DNA from: Panicum virgatum
Lineage: Eukaryota; Streptophyta; Magnoliopsida; Poales; Poaceae
Direction of reading: 5' to 3'
Assembly: GCF_016808335.1 (NCBI RefSeq)
Contig: NC_053137.1
Span: 9,474,506-9,538,505, forward strand
DNA: 64,000 bases
The notes under the pieces were generated by a model that was not told the origin of the DNA, made no database searches, and saw only the letters and a list, made by a program, of their open reading frames with translations. This document shows positions 34,280 through 44,782 of the stretch, piece after piece; positions within the stretch are counted from its first letter, which is position 1; each line of letters begins with the position of its first letter. A program made the translations under genes and the position numbers.

Positions 34280-34547
34280 TCCGGGCCTCCTCCGCTGCTG
34301 CCGTCCCTCGGGGCCTCCTCCGCTACCGCCCGTCCGGGCCTCCGCTGCCGCCGCCGCCGAGACCACCCGTCCGACTCCGCATCCCGTCCGGGCCTCCTCC
34401 GCCGCCATCCCTCCGGGCCTCCTTCGCTGCCGCCGTCCCTCCGGGCCTCCTCCGCTGGCGTCCGTCCGGGCCTCCTCTGCTGCCGCCCGTCCGTCCGGGC
34501 CTCCTCCGCCGCCGTCCGTAAGGTGTATTGGTTGCAATACTAGGATT

Positions 34548-34829
34548 TTGCCTGTAGCAGAAAATTCACTGAACCCGCAGACGAATTTTCGAATTCTCTG
34601 TGTTTTATTTGGTGGTTTTGTTCATATTTCATATATCTCAGAAAACCCACGGTTAGTGATGAAACCGTTTAAGAAGCTAGCAAAATGGTTTTTAGGCTGC
34701 TTCAACTGCACAGGGTGTACGACCAACGTGGTATGCTGTGGCGGCGTCGCCACCAACTGCACAAGAGATGATCATCCGAACCACAACAACGAGGCAAAAC
34801 CTGTAGTGCCTGATTTAATATCTTTGTAA
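34548..34829 (+). CDS. Small Cys-rich ORF in the right palindrome arm
   Basis: A 93-residue frame, nearly identical to the minus-strand ORF at 33479-33760. All cysteines, the start and the stop are conserved. The two copies point outward from the palindrome centre. Function unknown; see the left-arm entry for features and alternatives. Confidence 0.3.
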   Translation: MPVAENSLNPQTNFRILCVLFGGFVHISYISENPRLVMKPFKKLAKWFLGCFNCTGCTTNVVCCGGVATNCTRDDHPNHNNEAKPVVPDLISL

Positions 34830-35087
34830 TATTAATTTATAGTATGTACTATATAATATTTATGTGGTACATTGTTATGTATGTTCATATATTGTGAGAC
34901 ATTTATTTATGCAAGAAACTTGAGAATGTGATGTGCTACGTTTGTTCACAATATTTATGCATGAAACTTGAGGATTGTGATTTTATATGTGGTGTGATTC
35001 TATATGTGATTGTGGGATGTGATGTGCAATATTCTGTGATGTGTGAATTTTTCAATTTAGAGGGTAAATTCGAGATTTAATGGAAAT

Positions 35088-35348
35088 TTGGTTGCAGGTG
35101 ATGTTATTTTACAAGACAGAAGTACTCTTCCAACCAACTCTTCCGTGATATTATTTTTTTCAGGTGAATATAAAGTTCTACGTGAGAATGGCAGAATAGG
35201 GTTACCAATGCGAATAGGGTTACTTCCAAATATGATGAATCAAGGTGAGATGGCAGCTAACGTGTTACCATTGCGAATTTTTTTAGCTGCTCTTATTTTT
35301 TACGTTGCCATAAAATTTTATCATTCACCCTATAACCTTAGCCTTTAG
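35088..35348 (+). CDS. Small ORF in the right palindrome arm
   Basis: An 86-residue frame mirroring 32960-33220, with a Cys-to-Arg change and an Ile-to-Val change among few others. It lies about 260 bp downstream of the Cys-rich ORF in the same orientation. A TTGGTTGCAG|GT acceptor-like motif precedes it. Probably part of a captured exon, if anything. Confidence 0.25.
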   Translation: MVAGDVILQDRSTLPTNSSVILFFSGEYKVLRENGRIGLPMRIGLLPNMMNQGEMAANVLPLRIFLAALIFYVAIKFYHSPYNLSL

Positions 35349-35909
35349 AATAGGGTTAGATGAAAATTTTCCTTTAGAATAATATAACTACTATGATGTG
35401 ATAATCAATGAAGATTGCTGGTTATATTAACAATTCACGCATCCATTTTTTTTTTTATTCAAGATATGGTCAGTAAGAAATTCACTAGGCTTCTACTACT
35501 CCTCCATAACCAATTATGCTTAGTGCTCTATACTTCTTCCATGCAGGACGGCTCTGCGCTAATTAGAACAGTGGTAACATTTGTAATTTTCTATCACTAC
35601 ATATAAGTACTACATTTTCAGTTGCTAATAATTAAATTGCTGCCATATGCTGGATGTGATATATGTGAGCTAACTATTATTCTTTTAACTTTTAATCGCT
35701 TGACCTCTTTAATGGTTTTCGATAGTCATTCTGCAAGATAATCTTCACATCCAGAGAGAAATGATAGCAGCACACAAGTCACATTCCTAAGAATGGTTGT
35801 TTATCTTTGTTTAATATCGTATATGTGTTAGCTTAGCAGTTAGCTGGTGACTTTGATTTTGTGGATTTGTGTGTGCAATATACTGTTCTCTTGACTTTGA
35901 TTTACAACA

Positions 35910-36423
35910 GGAAATACCCCCGCCCCAAAAAAAACATTTGCCCTTGTTCAGATACACGTCTCTATCTGAACGCGGCGGGGTAGGCAGGGAGGGAATAGCT
36001 GGGGTGGAGGGGATGCGGCGGCTGCGGCTGTAGATGGTGCGACGGCGGCGGCACATGACGGCGCGGGGAATCGGAGAAGGAACTGGAGGCCGAGGCGGTG
36101 GGCGGGGGTGGTGGAACCAGCGTTCTGGAGTTGGGGGTATTCCATTGTTGCCTCGCCCTCAGGACTCAGGTGGTCAGGGCGTCAGGCCCTCCTGACCACG
36201 GGCAGCCGGCGCCGACCGGCCTCTCCGCGGGCGCGCACCGGACTGGACGGCATCTGCTGGGCCCGGGCGCCGTGCGCGGCTTGCTGGTGGGGTGGATCTG
36301 CCATCTCTTGGTTTAGAGATTTGGGGGATGGGGGGGGGGGGGGGGGGGGGGGGGGAAGCAAGTAGTGCCGCGGGGAGAAGAAAAGATCGAGCCTCCGCGC
36401 CTTCCGTTCCGTGCGTTCGGCTT
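35910..36423. other. GC-rich segment with a 26-nt poly-G run
   Basis: The first 48 bp continue the sequence interrupted by copia-1. A GC-rich stretch (35960-36360) with Pro/Ala/Arg-type ORFs on both strands resembles the first exon of an unknown grass gene or a CACTA pseudo-exon. Positions 36330-36355 are 26 consecutive G. The same GC-rich sequence appears to resume after copia-2 at 44515. Confidence 0.4.
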
Positions 36424-36666
36424 TATTAGAAATCAGAAGATAAGAGATAATCTCATCCATAGATTAGGGCTAATCCTAACCATTAGATTAGACTAATAAC
36501 TGATTAGCAGTTACCCATGTAAACCCAACAGGTGTCCGTTGGTGTACGGACACGTCCTTTGGTGGAGGGACGCGTCCTCCCTGTTCTCCTGTACATATAT
36601 ATTCAGAGATCAATGAAATGATTCAACCGTTGTTCCCAAATCTCTGTTCATTCACATTCTCATTCA
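36424..36666 (+). repeat. 5' LTR of copia-2
   Basis: It begins TATTAGAAATCAG (TG changed to TA) and ends near CATTCA. The final CAACA and the start of the primer site seen in the other LTR context appear deleted, leaving a degenerate TTATCAGCAC primer-site remnant. Confidence 0.85.
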
Positions 36667-36754
36667 GTTATCAGCACTGTCTCTATCGAGCGAGACAGAG
36701 AGAAGGAGAACGACGAGAGAAAGAGAACGCACTCTGGAAATCCATCGTTAACTC

Positions 36755-37588
36755 ATGGCACCAGTAAACTTGAACTTACCGTCACATGTCGCCAGAGGAT
36801 TGTTCTTCGCCCTTTGTCGCAACAATGGTGTTCGCCGTGGCTCGTTCCACCACTATGGCCGCCATGGCCAGCGGCGCAGCGTTTTCGAGCGCCTTGGGCC
36901 TCGTATCCGCCGCAACGCTGGCAATGGAGGTCGTCGCTTTGGCCGTTTTTTTTTTTTTGACTCTGCTGTTAGCGGCAACCGCCGGCAATGGAGTCCGATC
37001 CGTAGTGGCCGCCATGCTTCTCCACGGATTGTTCGTCTGCAGAGCCAGCCTCCGTCCCCTCGCCTAGGCAAGGACGGCGCTGGTCCAAGCAACGTTGCGC
37101 CAGCAGTGGTTGAAGCCCCGGCGCCACCAGTGGTTGAAGCCCCGGCACCACCAGTCGTTGAAGCCCCGGCGCCGCCCGTTGACGAAATGGTGGCAGAGAC
37201 TGTCGCTGTGCCCGCCTACGCTCCCATGCAGGAACCGATGTCTCCGACACCAGCACCGCCACGCTACTGGTGTGATTTCTGCAAGGAATTCGCGCTGATG
37301 CCGCACACGCTCGAGTATTCCTACTCGATGCCATCACCGACACCGGTTGCTTCAGCGCCGCCTCTCCATCCATGGTTTCTCGCCACACTCGGCAGCAGGC
37401 TCGCGGGTCGTCGTGGCGCCCAGCCCCTGTTCTCCGCCGCCCCAGAAAGAAACTTCGACTCCACCTCCGCCCGCCACACGCGCGGAAGCCGCGGGCCGCA
37501 TGAAGGCGCAGGCCCTCCCAGGTCCTCCACCGGCAGAGGCGCTGCCGACCCCAACACTTCGGCACCTCGCCGGCCGCCCGGCAGTTGA
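36755..37588 (+). CDS. GC-rich leader ORF of copia-2, unknown, Pro-rich (possible captured host sequence)
   Basis: A 277-codon frame opens 88 bp after the 5' LTR. It is rich in Arg/Gly at first, then has a triple VEAPAPPV repeat (about residues 118-142), then a YWCDFCKEFALMPHTLEYSYS segment with two Cys. A second frame (37347-37841) continues with an acidic C-terminus (WEEEARDLLLDAMDW) and may be the true 3' end after a frameshift. The base composition is very unlike the AT-rich gag-pol. It is not gag, which lies at 38879. I cannot assign a function; a transduced host gene fragment or a lineage-specific ORF are both possible. Confidence 0.4.
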   Translation: MAPVNLNLPSHVARGLFFALCRNNGVRRGSFHHYGRHGQRRSVFERLGPRIRRNAGNGGRRFGRFFFFDSAVSGNRRQWSPIRSGRHASPRIVRLQSQPPSPRLGKDGAGPSNVAPAVVEAPAPPVVEAPAPPVVEAPAPPVDEMVAETVAVPAYAPMQEPMSPTPAPPRYWCDFCKEFALMPHTLEYSYSMPSPTPVASAPPLHPWFLATLGSRLAGRRGAQPLFSAAPERNFDSTSARHTRGSRGPHEGAGPPRSSTGRGAADPNTSAPRRPPGS

Positions 37589-37841
37589 CCGGCGCCCCGA
37601 CGTCCGCGCTGGTTCTTGGAACCCGGCGATCCACGGACTTCCGAGTGCAGAGGTGCTCAACATGGGAGCCTACGGCGGTGGCTTCTACTCTCCCGATGAG
37701 GCCATGAGGGGGAGTCCTCCAACTGAGAACAACAGCTGCGGCGGCGGCACCATGGAATTGAGGATCGGGAGCAGTACGTGGGAGGAAGAAGCTAGGGATT
37801 TGCTTCTTGATGCAATGGATTGGCAGGCCTTTATGGCCTGA

Positions 37842-38878
37842 ACGTCACCTGGGCTTAGGGCCCATCCACGTAATCCCTCCTCCATTCTACTGTGCACATT
37901 GCTGTGCCTAATGAACCTCATTCACAGAACTTGTTTGGCACAGCGGCGACTTATTTATTTTACTCTGTTTATTTAATTTTCAGCATAAATTCGCATAAGA
38001 CTCTGTTAAGTCTCCAATAATTTTATGTTGTAAAATTAGCAGTAGCATATTGTACGATTATGTTCAGTTGTTGAATTTACAATAATTGTACTCGTAATAT
38101 TTTACCATTGTAAAATATCCATTTATGATGTTATTCAAAGTATTTGTCCTGGTATGTATGACAAATCCAATAAATAATATCCTTGTTATTACGACCATTG
38201 ATCCTGCAATATGTTTATTTATTTATTTATTTTGCAAACGATCATTTTGTTTAAGCCCTTTTATGCTTTTCAACTTTAATGCACTATGCGCTTAAACAAT
38301 GGATGCGGCATTTTGAGTGTATTTTCTCACATTTGTATAACACGCATGTTCTCTATTTGTTTGTTGGCCATACACAAGGTAGCACCACAATTACTACTGC
38401 GGGATACTAACTATCCTCAACGTGCGTACCCAACATCACAAATTAGAACATTTGGTCTACATTTTTTCACAAAGATGACTACCAAGAACTTGCATTCCTA
38501 TTGGCCATACACAAGGTAGCACTCTAGTTGCTACTGTAGGATCTACACTAAGTCCGCAACTTAGTGACTATCCTCAACGTGCGTACCCAATTCGTTTGCT
38601 AAATTAGCTAAGGTCTACATCAAATTATTGATGACTATCTTAAGACGTGTTTATATAACTTGCATAATTATTTGGCATCTACTGTGTTAAGCTTATGCCT
38701 ATTTTGAGGTCTACGCCTTTATGGTGACTACCTCCATTCTCTTATTATGCACATGAGATTTTTTACACCATTAATAATACAAGATTTATCTTGTTTTTAT
38801 TTTGTATCCCATAATTACAACACACCACAACATTTTAATAACTTAAAATGTTTCGATGGTTTACCATGTGTAGGATTA
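37842..38878 (+). repeat. Long AT-rich leader of copia-2 with a duplicated block
   Basis: TTGGCCATACACAAGGTAGC occurs at 38364 and 38501, and TATCCTCAACGTGCGTACCCAA at about 38413 and 38572, so a block of about 140-160 bp is tandemly duplicated. No ORF is supported. Confidence 0.65.
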
Positions 38879-39863
38879 ATGGATGCCAAAGAGTTCGAAC
38901 AATTAGCTCTTGACGGCCACAACTATCCAACATGGGCTGTGGACGTAAAAGTTAGTCTTTCATCCCGTGGACTTTATCGAGCAGTTGCACCACCTGTAGA
39001 GGGTGCTGAACCGCTTGATGATCAATATGTATTCTCGGCCTTATACATTATTAGGAGTCACATTCATCCTGATCTTAAGGCCGAATATTTGTTGGAAGAA
39101 AATCCACGAAATTTATGGACTTCTCTTAAGAAACGTTATGAACAACAAAAGGCACTTATCCTGCCCGCGGCCAATTATGAGTAGACCCAACTTCGCTTAC
39201 AGGACTTTAAAACTGTAAGTGATTATAACCATGTTGTTCATAGGATATGCTCAATGTTGCAATTCTGCGAGAAAGAACCTTCAGATGCGGATAAGATAGA
39301 AAAGACTCTATCTACTATGCTTCCCTCTGAAAGGATTCTTCAACAACAATATCGTAAAAGGAATTTTTAGGTTTATTCCGATCTTATTCATACATTACTT
39401 GAGGCCGAAAAACATTCCGAACTTATGGTTTGGAATAATCAGCAACGCCCTGTAGGGTCTGCTCCATTGCCTGAAGTACAGAAGGGTAAGAAAATCCGCA
39501 AACGCAACAAGAAATTCCAGAATTGTGTTTCCAACAAGGGTAAGAACATTTCCAAACACAGAAGTGACAAACCTGTGTGTCAAAAAGTGTGGCTGTTACA
39601 GCCACATTACAAAGAAATGTAGTACCCCGAGTCATCTTGTTGATCTTTACTTAAAGTCCGTGGGACGTGGACGTGCTACTCAAGGACAGAAGTATGAAGC
39701 CCACTTCAACTATCAACCTGACACCACCAGGGAAGAGGCTAGTTGTTCGCAACAAGTTCCCGAGGAACCAAGCAGCAACCCCATACCAGGAGGCGAGGAT
39801 CTTGCTACAGAGAATATGATCGTGGAATACGCTTCCAACGACATATTTGGAGACCTCGAATAG
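38879..39863 (+). pseudogene. Copia-2 gag (stops and frameshift)
   Basis: It starts MDAKEFEQLALDG, then NYPTWAVDVKVSL, YVFSALYIIRSHIHPDL and LWTSLKKRYEQQK, typical of copia gag (UBN2 type). TAG stops lie at 39182-39184 and 39368-39370 in one frame. A frameshift near 39580 splits the CCHC knuckle (KPVCQK, then CGCYSHITKKC). An HLVDLYLKS stretch follows as in copia-1. The product would be the particle protein. Confidence 0.85.
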
Positions 39864-40107
39864 GCTCCCAATCTCCAAAAGATTCCAAAGTCTTGATGTC
39901 CTATTTACTAGTATTTGTAATATTTAGCACAATTTATGTCTTAAAGTGTTGTAAATAAATAAGGTCATCACTTTCTTAGGTTGCATATAAAATAAATGTA
40001 CTGGATACATTTGATATTCAATAAATATAGTATGTATTCTATATATCATCAATGAATTTCATATTAAATTCTTCATTTATATATAGATTTATACGGGAGT
40101 CGATCCA

Positions 40108-41496
40108 ATGGACGAGGAATTGTGCCTTGTGGATAGTGGAACCACAAATTCTATACTTAGGGAAACAAAATATTTCCAAACTCTTACAAAGAAACAAGGA
40201 AATGTTTTGACAATCGCGGGACGCGATGCAACGATAGTTGGCACTGGTCGTGCCACTGTTGTACTCCCTATGGGTACCCATATTACAATTGAGGATGCAC
40301 TTTTGTATCCTGATTCAAAGCGTACCCTACTAAGCTATAAAGATATCCGTCAAAATGGTTTTCATATTGAAACCGGTGATGACAATAATGAGGAATTTCT
40401 CCTCGTTACTAAAAATAACGGATATGGCAAACAAATTGTTGAACAAATTCCTTCTTTTCCATCTGAATTGTACTACACATACATTAAACCCGTACCACAT
40501 GTTACGTATAAGGTAATTTTTTAGAATGTTGATACATTCAAAACTTGGCATGACCGCCTTGGCCATCCTGGTGTAGGGATGATGAGAAAAATTATCAGCA
40601 ATTCAAATAGTCATGAGTTAAATATTGCTAAATTTCCCAAATCATCGGATTTTATGTGCACTTCATGCGCTACGGGGAAATTGATTTTACGTCCATCACA
40701 CGTTAAAATTCAAAATGAGCCACTCAAATTCCTTGAACGCATTCAAGGCGACATATGTGGCCCCATACAACCTACATCTAGACCTTTCAGGTACTTCATG
40801 GTTCTAATAGATGCATCTACTAGATGGTCTCATGTGTGTCTTTTATCCACACGTAACCATGCTTTTGCAAAGATTATTGCTCAAGTCATTGGACTTAGAG
40901 CACAAAATCCTAAACACCAAATTCAATCAATTCGAATGGACAATGCTGCTGAATTTTCCTCAAAGATTTTCAATTATTATTGTATGGCTTTAGGAATTCA
41001 AGTTCAGCACTCTGTCTCATATGTCCATACACAAAATGGTTTAGCAGAATCTCTTATTAAGAGAATTAAACTCATTGCAAGATCCTTACTACAAAATTGC
41101 AACCTTCCAACTTCATGTTGGGGTCATGCAGTCTTACACGCTGCAGACTTAATTCAATTGCGACCAACTGCATATCATGTAGTCTCTCCTATGCAATTAG
41201 TACGTGAGAATACGCCAAATATTTCCCATCTGCGAAAATTCGGTTGCGCGGTATACGTATCGATCTCACTACCTAAGCGTACCGCTATGGGCCCACATAG
41301 GGAACTGGGGATCTATGTGGGGTATCAATCACCGTCGATTATTAAATACCTCGAACCCCACACAGGGGACCTATTCATGGCCCGGTATGCTGATTGCATA
41401 TTCAATGAGGATCATTTTCCGGCATTAGGGGGAGATTATAAGTACCAAAGTGAATGCCAGAAAATCAATTGGGATGCCCAAGGCATTTCCTCCTAA
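40108..41496 (+). pseudogene. Copia-2 protease and integrase
   Basis: Protease begins LCLVDSGTTNSILRE (catalytic DSG). After a TAG at 40522-40524 the frame resumes with TWHDRLGHPGVGMMRK (GAG-pre-integrase), CTSCATGKLILRPS, then the integrase core: GDICGPIQPTSRPFRY, RMDNAAEF, HTQNGLAESLIKRIK. It ends at a TAA at about 41494 followed by more linker sequence. Confidence 0.9.
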
Positions 41497-43673
41497 GATC
41501 CACGTACTCAAGAAACTGAACAACAAGTTCAGAAAATAATAAATTTGCAACATATTGCAAATAATCTGCCAGAAGCATTTACTGATTATAAAGGTGTCAC
41601 AAAGTCCTCTTATCCTGCACGGAATGCACCCGAAAGAGTAGAGGTACCAAACAAAAACATTCAACTCCTCCCGCTTCCAAAGAAGAGGGGGAGAAGTAAG
41701 GCTGCTCCCAAGGATGATGCTCAAACGAAGCATCAGAGAATTCCGCGAACTAAATCTACAAAATCAGTAAATACAAGCCAACCTAAAGTTGGTAGATGCC
41801 CAAAAGTGGATACAAATCCCATACCAGGACCAAATCCACAACCCGGATCAATGGTGCACCCAAATACTGATCCCGGGACATTGGAACACCCTGACTCCAT
41901 AGTCTTAGGAAATGACGAGTCACACAAAGGGGTGAAAGAAATTTCCATCAATTACATTGACTCTGGAGAATCATACGATCGTAAGACTACTGTTGTCAAC
42001 ATATACTTCTCCGCGGCAATTGCAGAAATCTTCCTAAACGATCTAGATCCCAAGACCATGACAGAGTGCAAAAAGCGCTCGGACTGGACTCAATGAAAAG
42101 AAGCAATCCAAGCTGAGATAGCCTCGCTCACTAAAAGAGAGGTATTCACATCTGCAATACCTACACCTCCCAAAGTCTTTCCTGTGGGATTCAAATGGGT
42201 TTTCGTCCGGAAACGGAATGAAAACAATGAAGTAGTGAGATATAAAGCGAGACTAGTAGCACAAGGGTTCACGCAGAAATCCGGCATTGATTACAATGAA
42301 ACCTATTCTCCAGTAATGAGTGGAATTACTTTCCGATACTTGATATCATTGTCAGGTCAAAATCATCTATCTATGCAGTTGATGGATGTAGTGACAGCAT
42401 ATCTTTATGGGTCACTTGATTCGGATATATACATGAAGGTTCCTGATGGAATCCAAATTCCGAATCCAAACACAAATCGCAATATGTATTGTGTAAAGCT
42501 TAAATGGTCACTATATGGCTTAAAGCAGTCGGGACGAATGTGGTACAACCGACTAAGTGAGTTCCTTCTTAAGAAGGGATACCCAAATAATGATGATTGC
42601 CCATGTGTTTTCACTAAGAAATCTCCAATGGGATTCTGTATTATATCCGTGTATGTTGATGATTTGAATATCATTGGCAACCCAAAGGATATAGAAGAAG
42701 CACGCAATCACCTCACGACGGAATTTGAGATGAAGGATTTGGGTAAGACCAAATATTGCTTAGGTTTACAACTTGAACATCTTCCCTCAGGAATACTAGT
42801 GCATCAATCAGCTTATATATTCAGAAAATATTGGAGAAATTCAATATGAATAAATCGTATCCATCTAAAACCCCGTTGGTTGTTCGTTCTCTAGAAATGG
42901 AGAAAGACCAATTTAGACCACAAGAAGCGGGAGAGGAGATACTGGGACCCGAGGTTCCATATCTCAACGCCATTGGAGCACTTATGTATCTTGCAAATAG
43001 CACCAGGCCTGATATCGCATTTGCAGTAAATTTACTAGCTAGACATAGTGCTCAACCTACTCAGCGTCATTAGACGGGAGTAAAGAATATCTTCAGATAT
43101 CTCAATGGCACAAAGGATCTAGGTTTATTCTTTAAGAAAAATCTTGATCCCAACATGATTGGATATACAGACGCTGGTTATCTATCTGATCCCCATAATG
43201 GTAAATTCCAAACAGGATTTGTATTCCTACATGGAGATACTGCTATTTCATGGAAGTCTTCTAAGCAAACTCTCACGGCAACCTCTACTAATCACTCTGA
43301 AATCATTGCACTATATGAGGCATCACGTGAATGTGTATGGCTTCGCAGAGTGATTAACCACATACAACTGTCATGTGGTATTGGTTCAATCGAATCACCT
43401 ACAATTATCTATGAAGATAATTCTGCTTGTATTACACAGATGCAAATAGGTTACATAAAGAGCAATATAACCAAGCACATTGCTCCTAAGCTGTTTTATC
43501 CCCATGAATTGCAAGAAAGCGGGGAAATAAACATCTTGCAAATTAAGTCATGTGATAATCTCGCTGACCTCTTTACTAAATCCTTACCAACTTCTATGTT
43601 TCAAAAATTTGTACATGATATTGGTATGCGACGACTTCGAGATTTGCAAGAATCAGGGGGAGACATCTCATAG
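41497..43673 (+). pseudogene. Copia-2 reverse transcriptase and RNase H
   Basis: A linker (KKRGRSKAAPKDDAQTKHQR) leads to RT: VGFKWVFVRKRNE, KARLVAQGFTQKSG, MQLMDVVTAYLYGSL, WSLYGLKQSGRMW and the catalytic VYVDDLNIIG. After a frameshift near 42820 come KTPLVVRSLEMEKD, LGPEVPYLNAIGALMYLAN and RNase H (GYTDAGYLSDP, TNHSEIIALYEA, YEDNSACITQM). It ends NLADLFTKSLP...ESGGDIS. Stops occur at about 42096 and 43071. Confidence 0.9.
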
Positions 43674-43729
43674 ATGCTAACCTATACCGGCATTATATTA
43701 TACTCTTTTCTTTAACAAGTTTTACTCAT

Positions 43730-44250
43730 GAGGTTTCTTGTTGAAGTTTTTAATGAGGTAATATTAACATAAGCATGTGTCATATTTTCTATTTTCCCCA
43801 CCGGGGTTTTTGTAGGAAATATCAAAGACACATATTGCCCTCACAACTCATTTATGGTTTCTCCTGAAAAGGTTTTTCATGTGAAGTTATTCAAGAGGCA
43901 ATATCAATAATATGTCGTCATATTTTCTCCTAATTTTCCCACTGGGTTTTTAAAAGGAGTTTTAGCGACATATCAATTTATATTACTCCTCATATTTTTC
44001 CTAAAAGATTTTTGAGGGAGTTAATTTTATGTCATATCTCCAATTTTTTTCCCCACTGAGGTTTTTAATGGGATACCAATGACATAGTGATTTATTCAAA
44101 TCACAAACCTATATGCTATTTTCTCCATATTTTCTTATAAGGTTTAAAGGAGTTTTTATGGCATATCCATATATTCCTTAGATTTTCCCACAGGGTTTTT
44201 CGAGGAATCTCAGCTTAAAGCCACATTGATCTCGAAGAAGATTCGATTAA
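43730..44250 (+). repeat. Degenerate tandem repeat before the 3' LTR of copia-2
   Basis: About five units of roughly 90-110 bp. Each contains TATTTTCTCC or similar, TTTTCCCAC(T/A)G(A)GGTTTTT, a GGAGTTTT-like string and TGACATAT. The purine tract AAGGAGGAG at 44249-44257 follows. Copia-1 has a two-unit version at 26450-26640 in mirror orientation. Confidence 0.7.
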
Positions 44251-44257
44251 GGAGGAG

Positions 44258-44509
44258 TGTTAGAAATCAGAAAATTAGAGATAATCTCATCCATAGATTA
44301 GGGCTAATCCTAACCATTAGATTAGACTAATAACTGATTAGCAGTTAACCTTGTAAACCCAACGGTTGTGTCCGTTGGTGTACGGACGCGTCCTTTGGTG
44401 AAGGGACGCGTCCTCCCCGTTCTCCCTGTACATATATATTCAGAGATCAATGAAATGATTCAAACAATTGTTCCCAAATCTCAGTTCGTTTACATTCTCA
44501 TTCACAACA
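44258..44509 (+). repeat. 3' LTR of copia-2
   Basis: 252 bp, TGTTAGAAATCAG...CATTCACAACA, collinear with 36424-36666 and preceded by the purine tract. Confidence 0.93.
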
Positions 44510-44782
44510 GGCTTCGGGGAGAGCGGAGGGTCGTGGGGGGCTACCGGGCTGGGAGGTTTGATGGGCCAGTTGTGCCGAGCTGGCTGGGCTACATTTTTAG
44601 CACAAAAAAAAAGAAATAGACCAGTTTGGTATATGATTTCAGTTGAAATGTAATTCTATTTTTATTCTAGAACGGGAAAAATACACATACTACGATAGAA
44701 GCAGAATTCCTTCATTTGGCAACGGGGCACGGCGAGGTGGAGGGGATGGGGGCGGGAGCGGGGGCTGCGGGACTGCTGGAGG

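Larger units (their letters stand above)
34280..35880 (+). repeat. Right arm of the 3.4-kb palindrome
   Basis: Inverse of 32479-34031. Its outer end runs directly into the last 32 bp of the copia-1 5' LTR (junction near 35877-35880). The palindrome, or the event that made it, therefore removed the rest of that LTR. Confidence 0.92.
26198..35909 (-). mobile_element. Ty1/copia element 1, reverse orientation, 5' half replaced
   Basis: The 3' LTR is intact at 26198-26446. Only 32 bp of the 5' LTR survive (35878-35909, ACTGTTCTCTTGACTTTG...ACAACA). The flanks CGAAA (26193-26197) and GGAAA (35910-35914) agree at four of five bases. The paralogous sequence at 24086-24180 shows GGAAA as the original, so both outer edges belong to one insertion. 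RNase H, RT, integrase, protease and the gag knuckle are readable on the minus strand. The rest of gag, the leader and most of the 5' LTR are gone, and in their place lie a hairpin-rich tract, a GC-rich repeat block and the palindrome at 32479-35880. Confidence 0.85.
36424..44509 (+). mobile_element. Ty1/copia element 2, complete, 8.1 kb, TSD GGCTT
   Basis: The LTRs (36424-36666 and 44258-44509) are flanked by GGCTT at 36419-36423 and 44510-44514. The order on the plus strand is LTR, GC-rich leader ORF, long AT-rich leader, gag, protease, integrase, RT, RNase H, repeated 3' region, purine tract, LTR. Several stops and frameshifts lie in every domain, so it is not autonomous. It is the same lineage as copia-1 and lies in the opposite orientation. 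Confidence 0.93.

Noticed and set aside
33765..34543. Arg/Pro/Ser-rich ORFs near the palindrome centre
   Set aside because: They follow a CCTCCTCCGC-type repeat and are open on both strands. The repeat number differs between arms, so the frame is not conserved.
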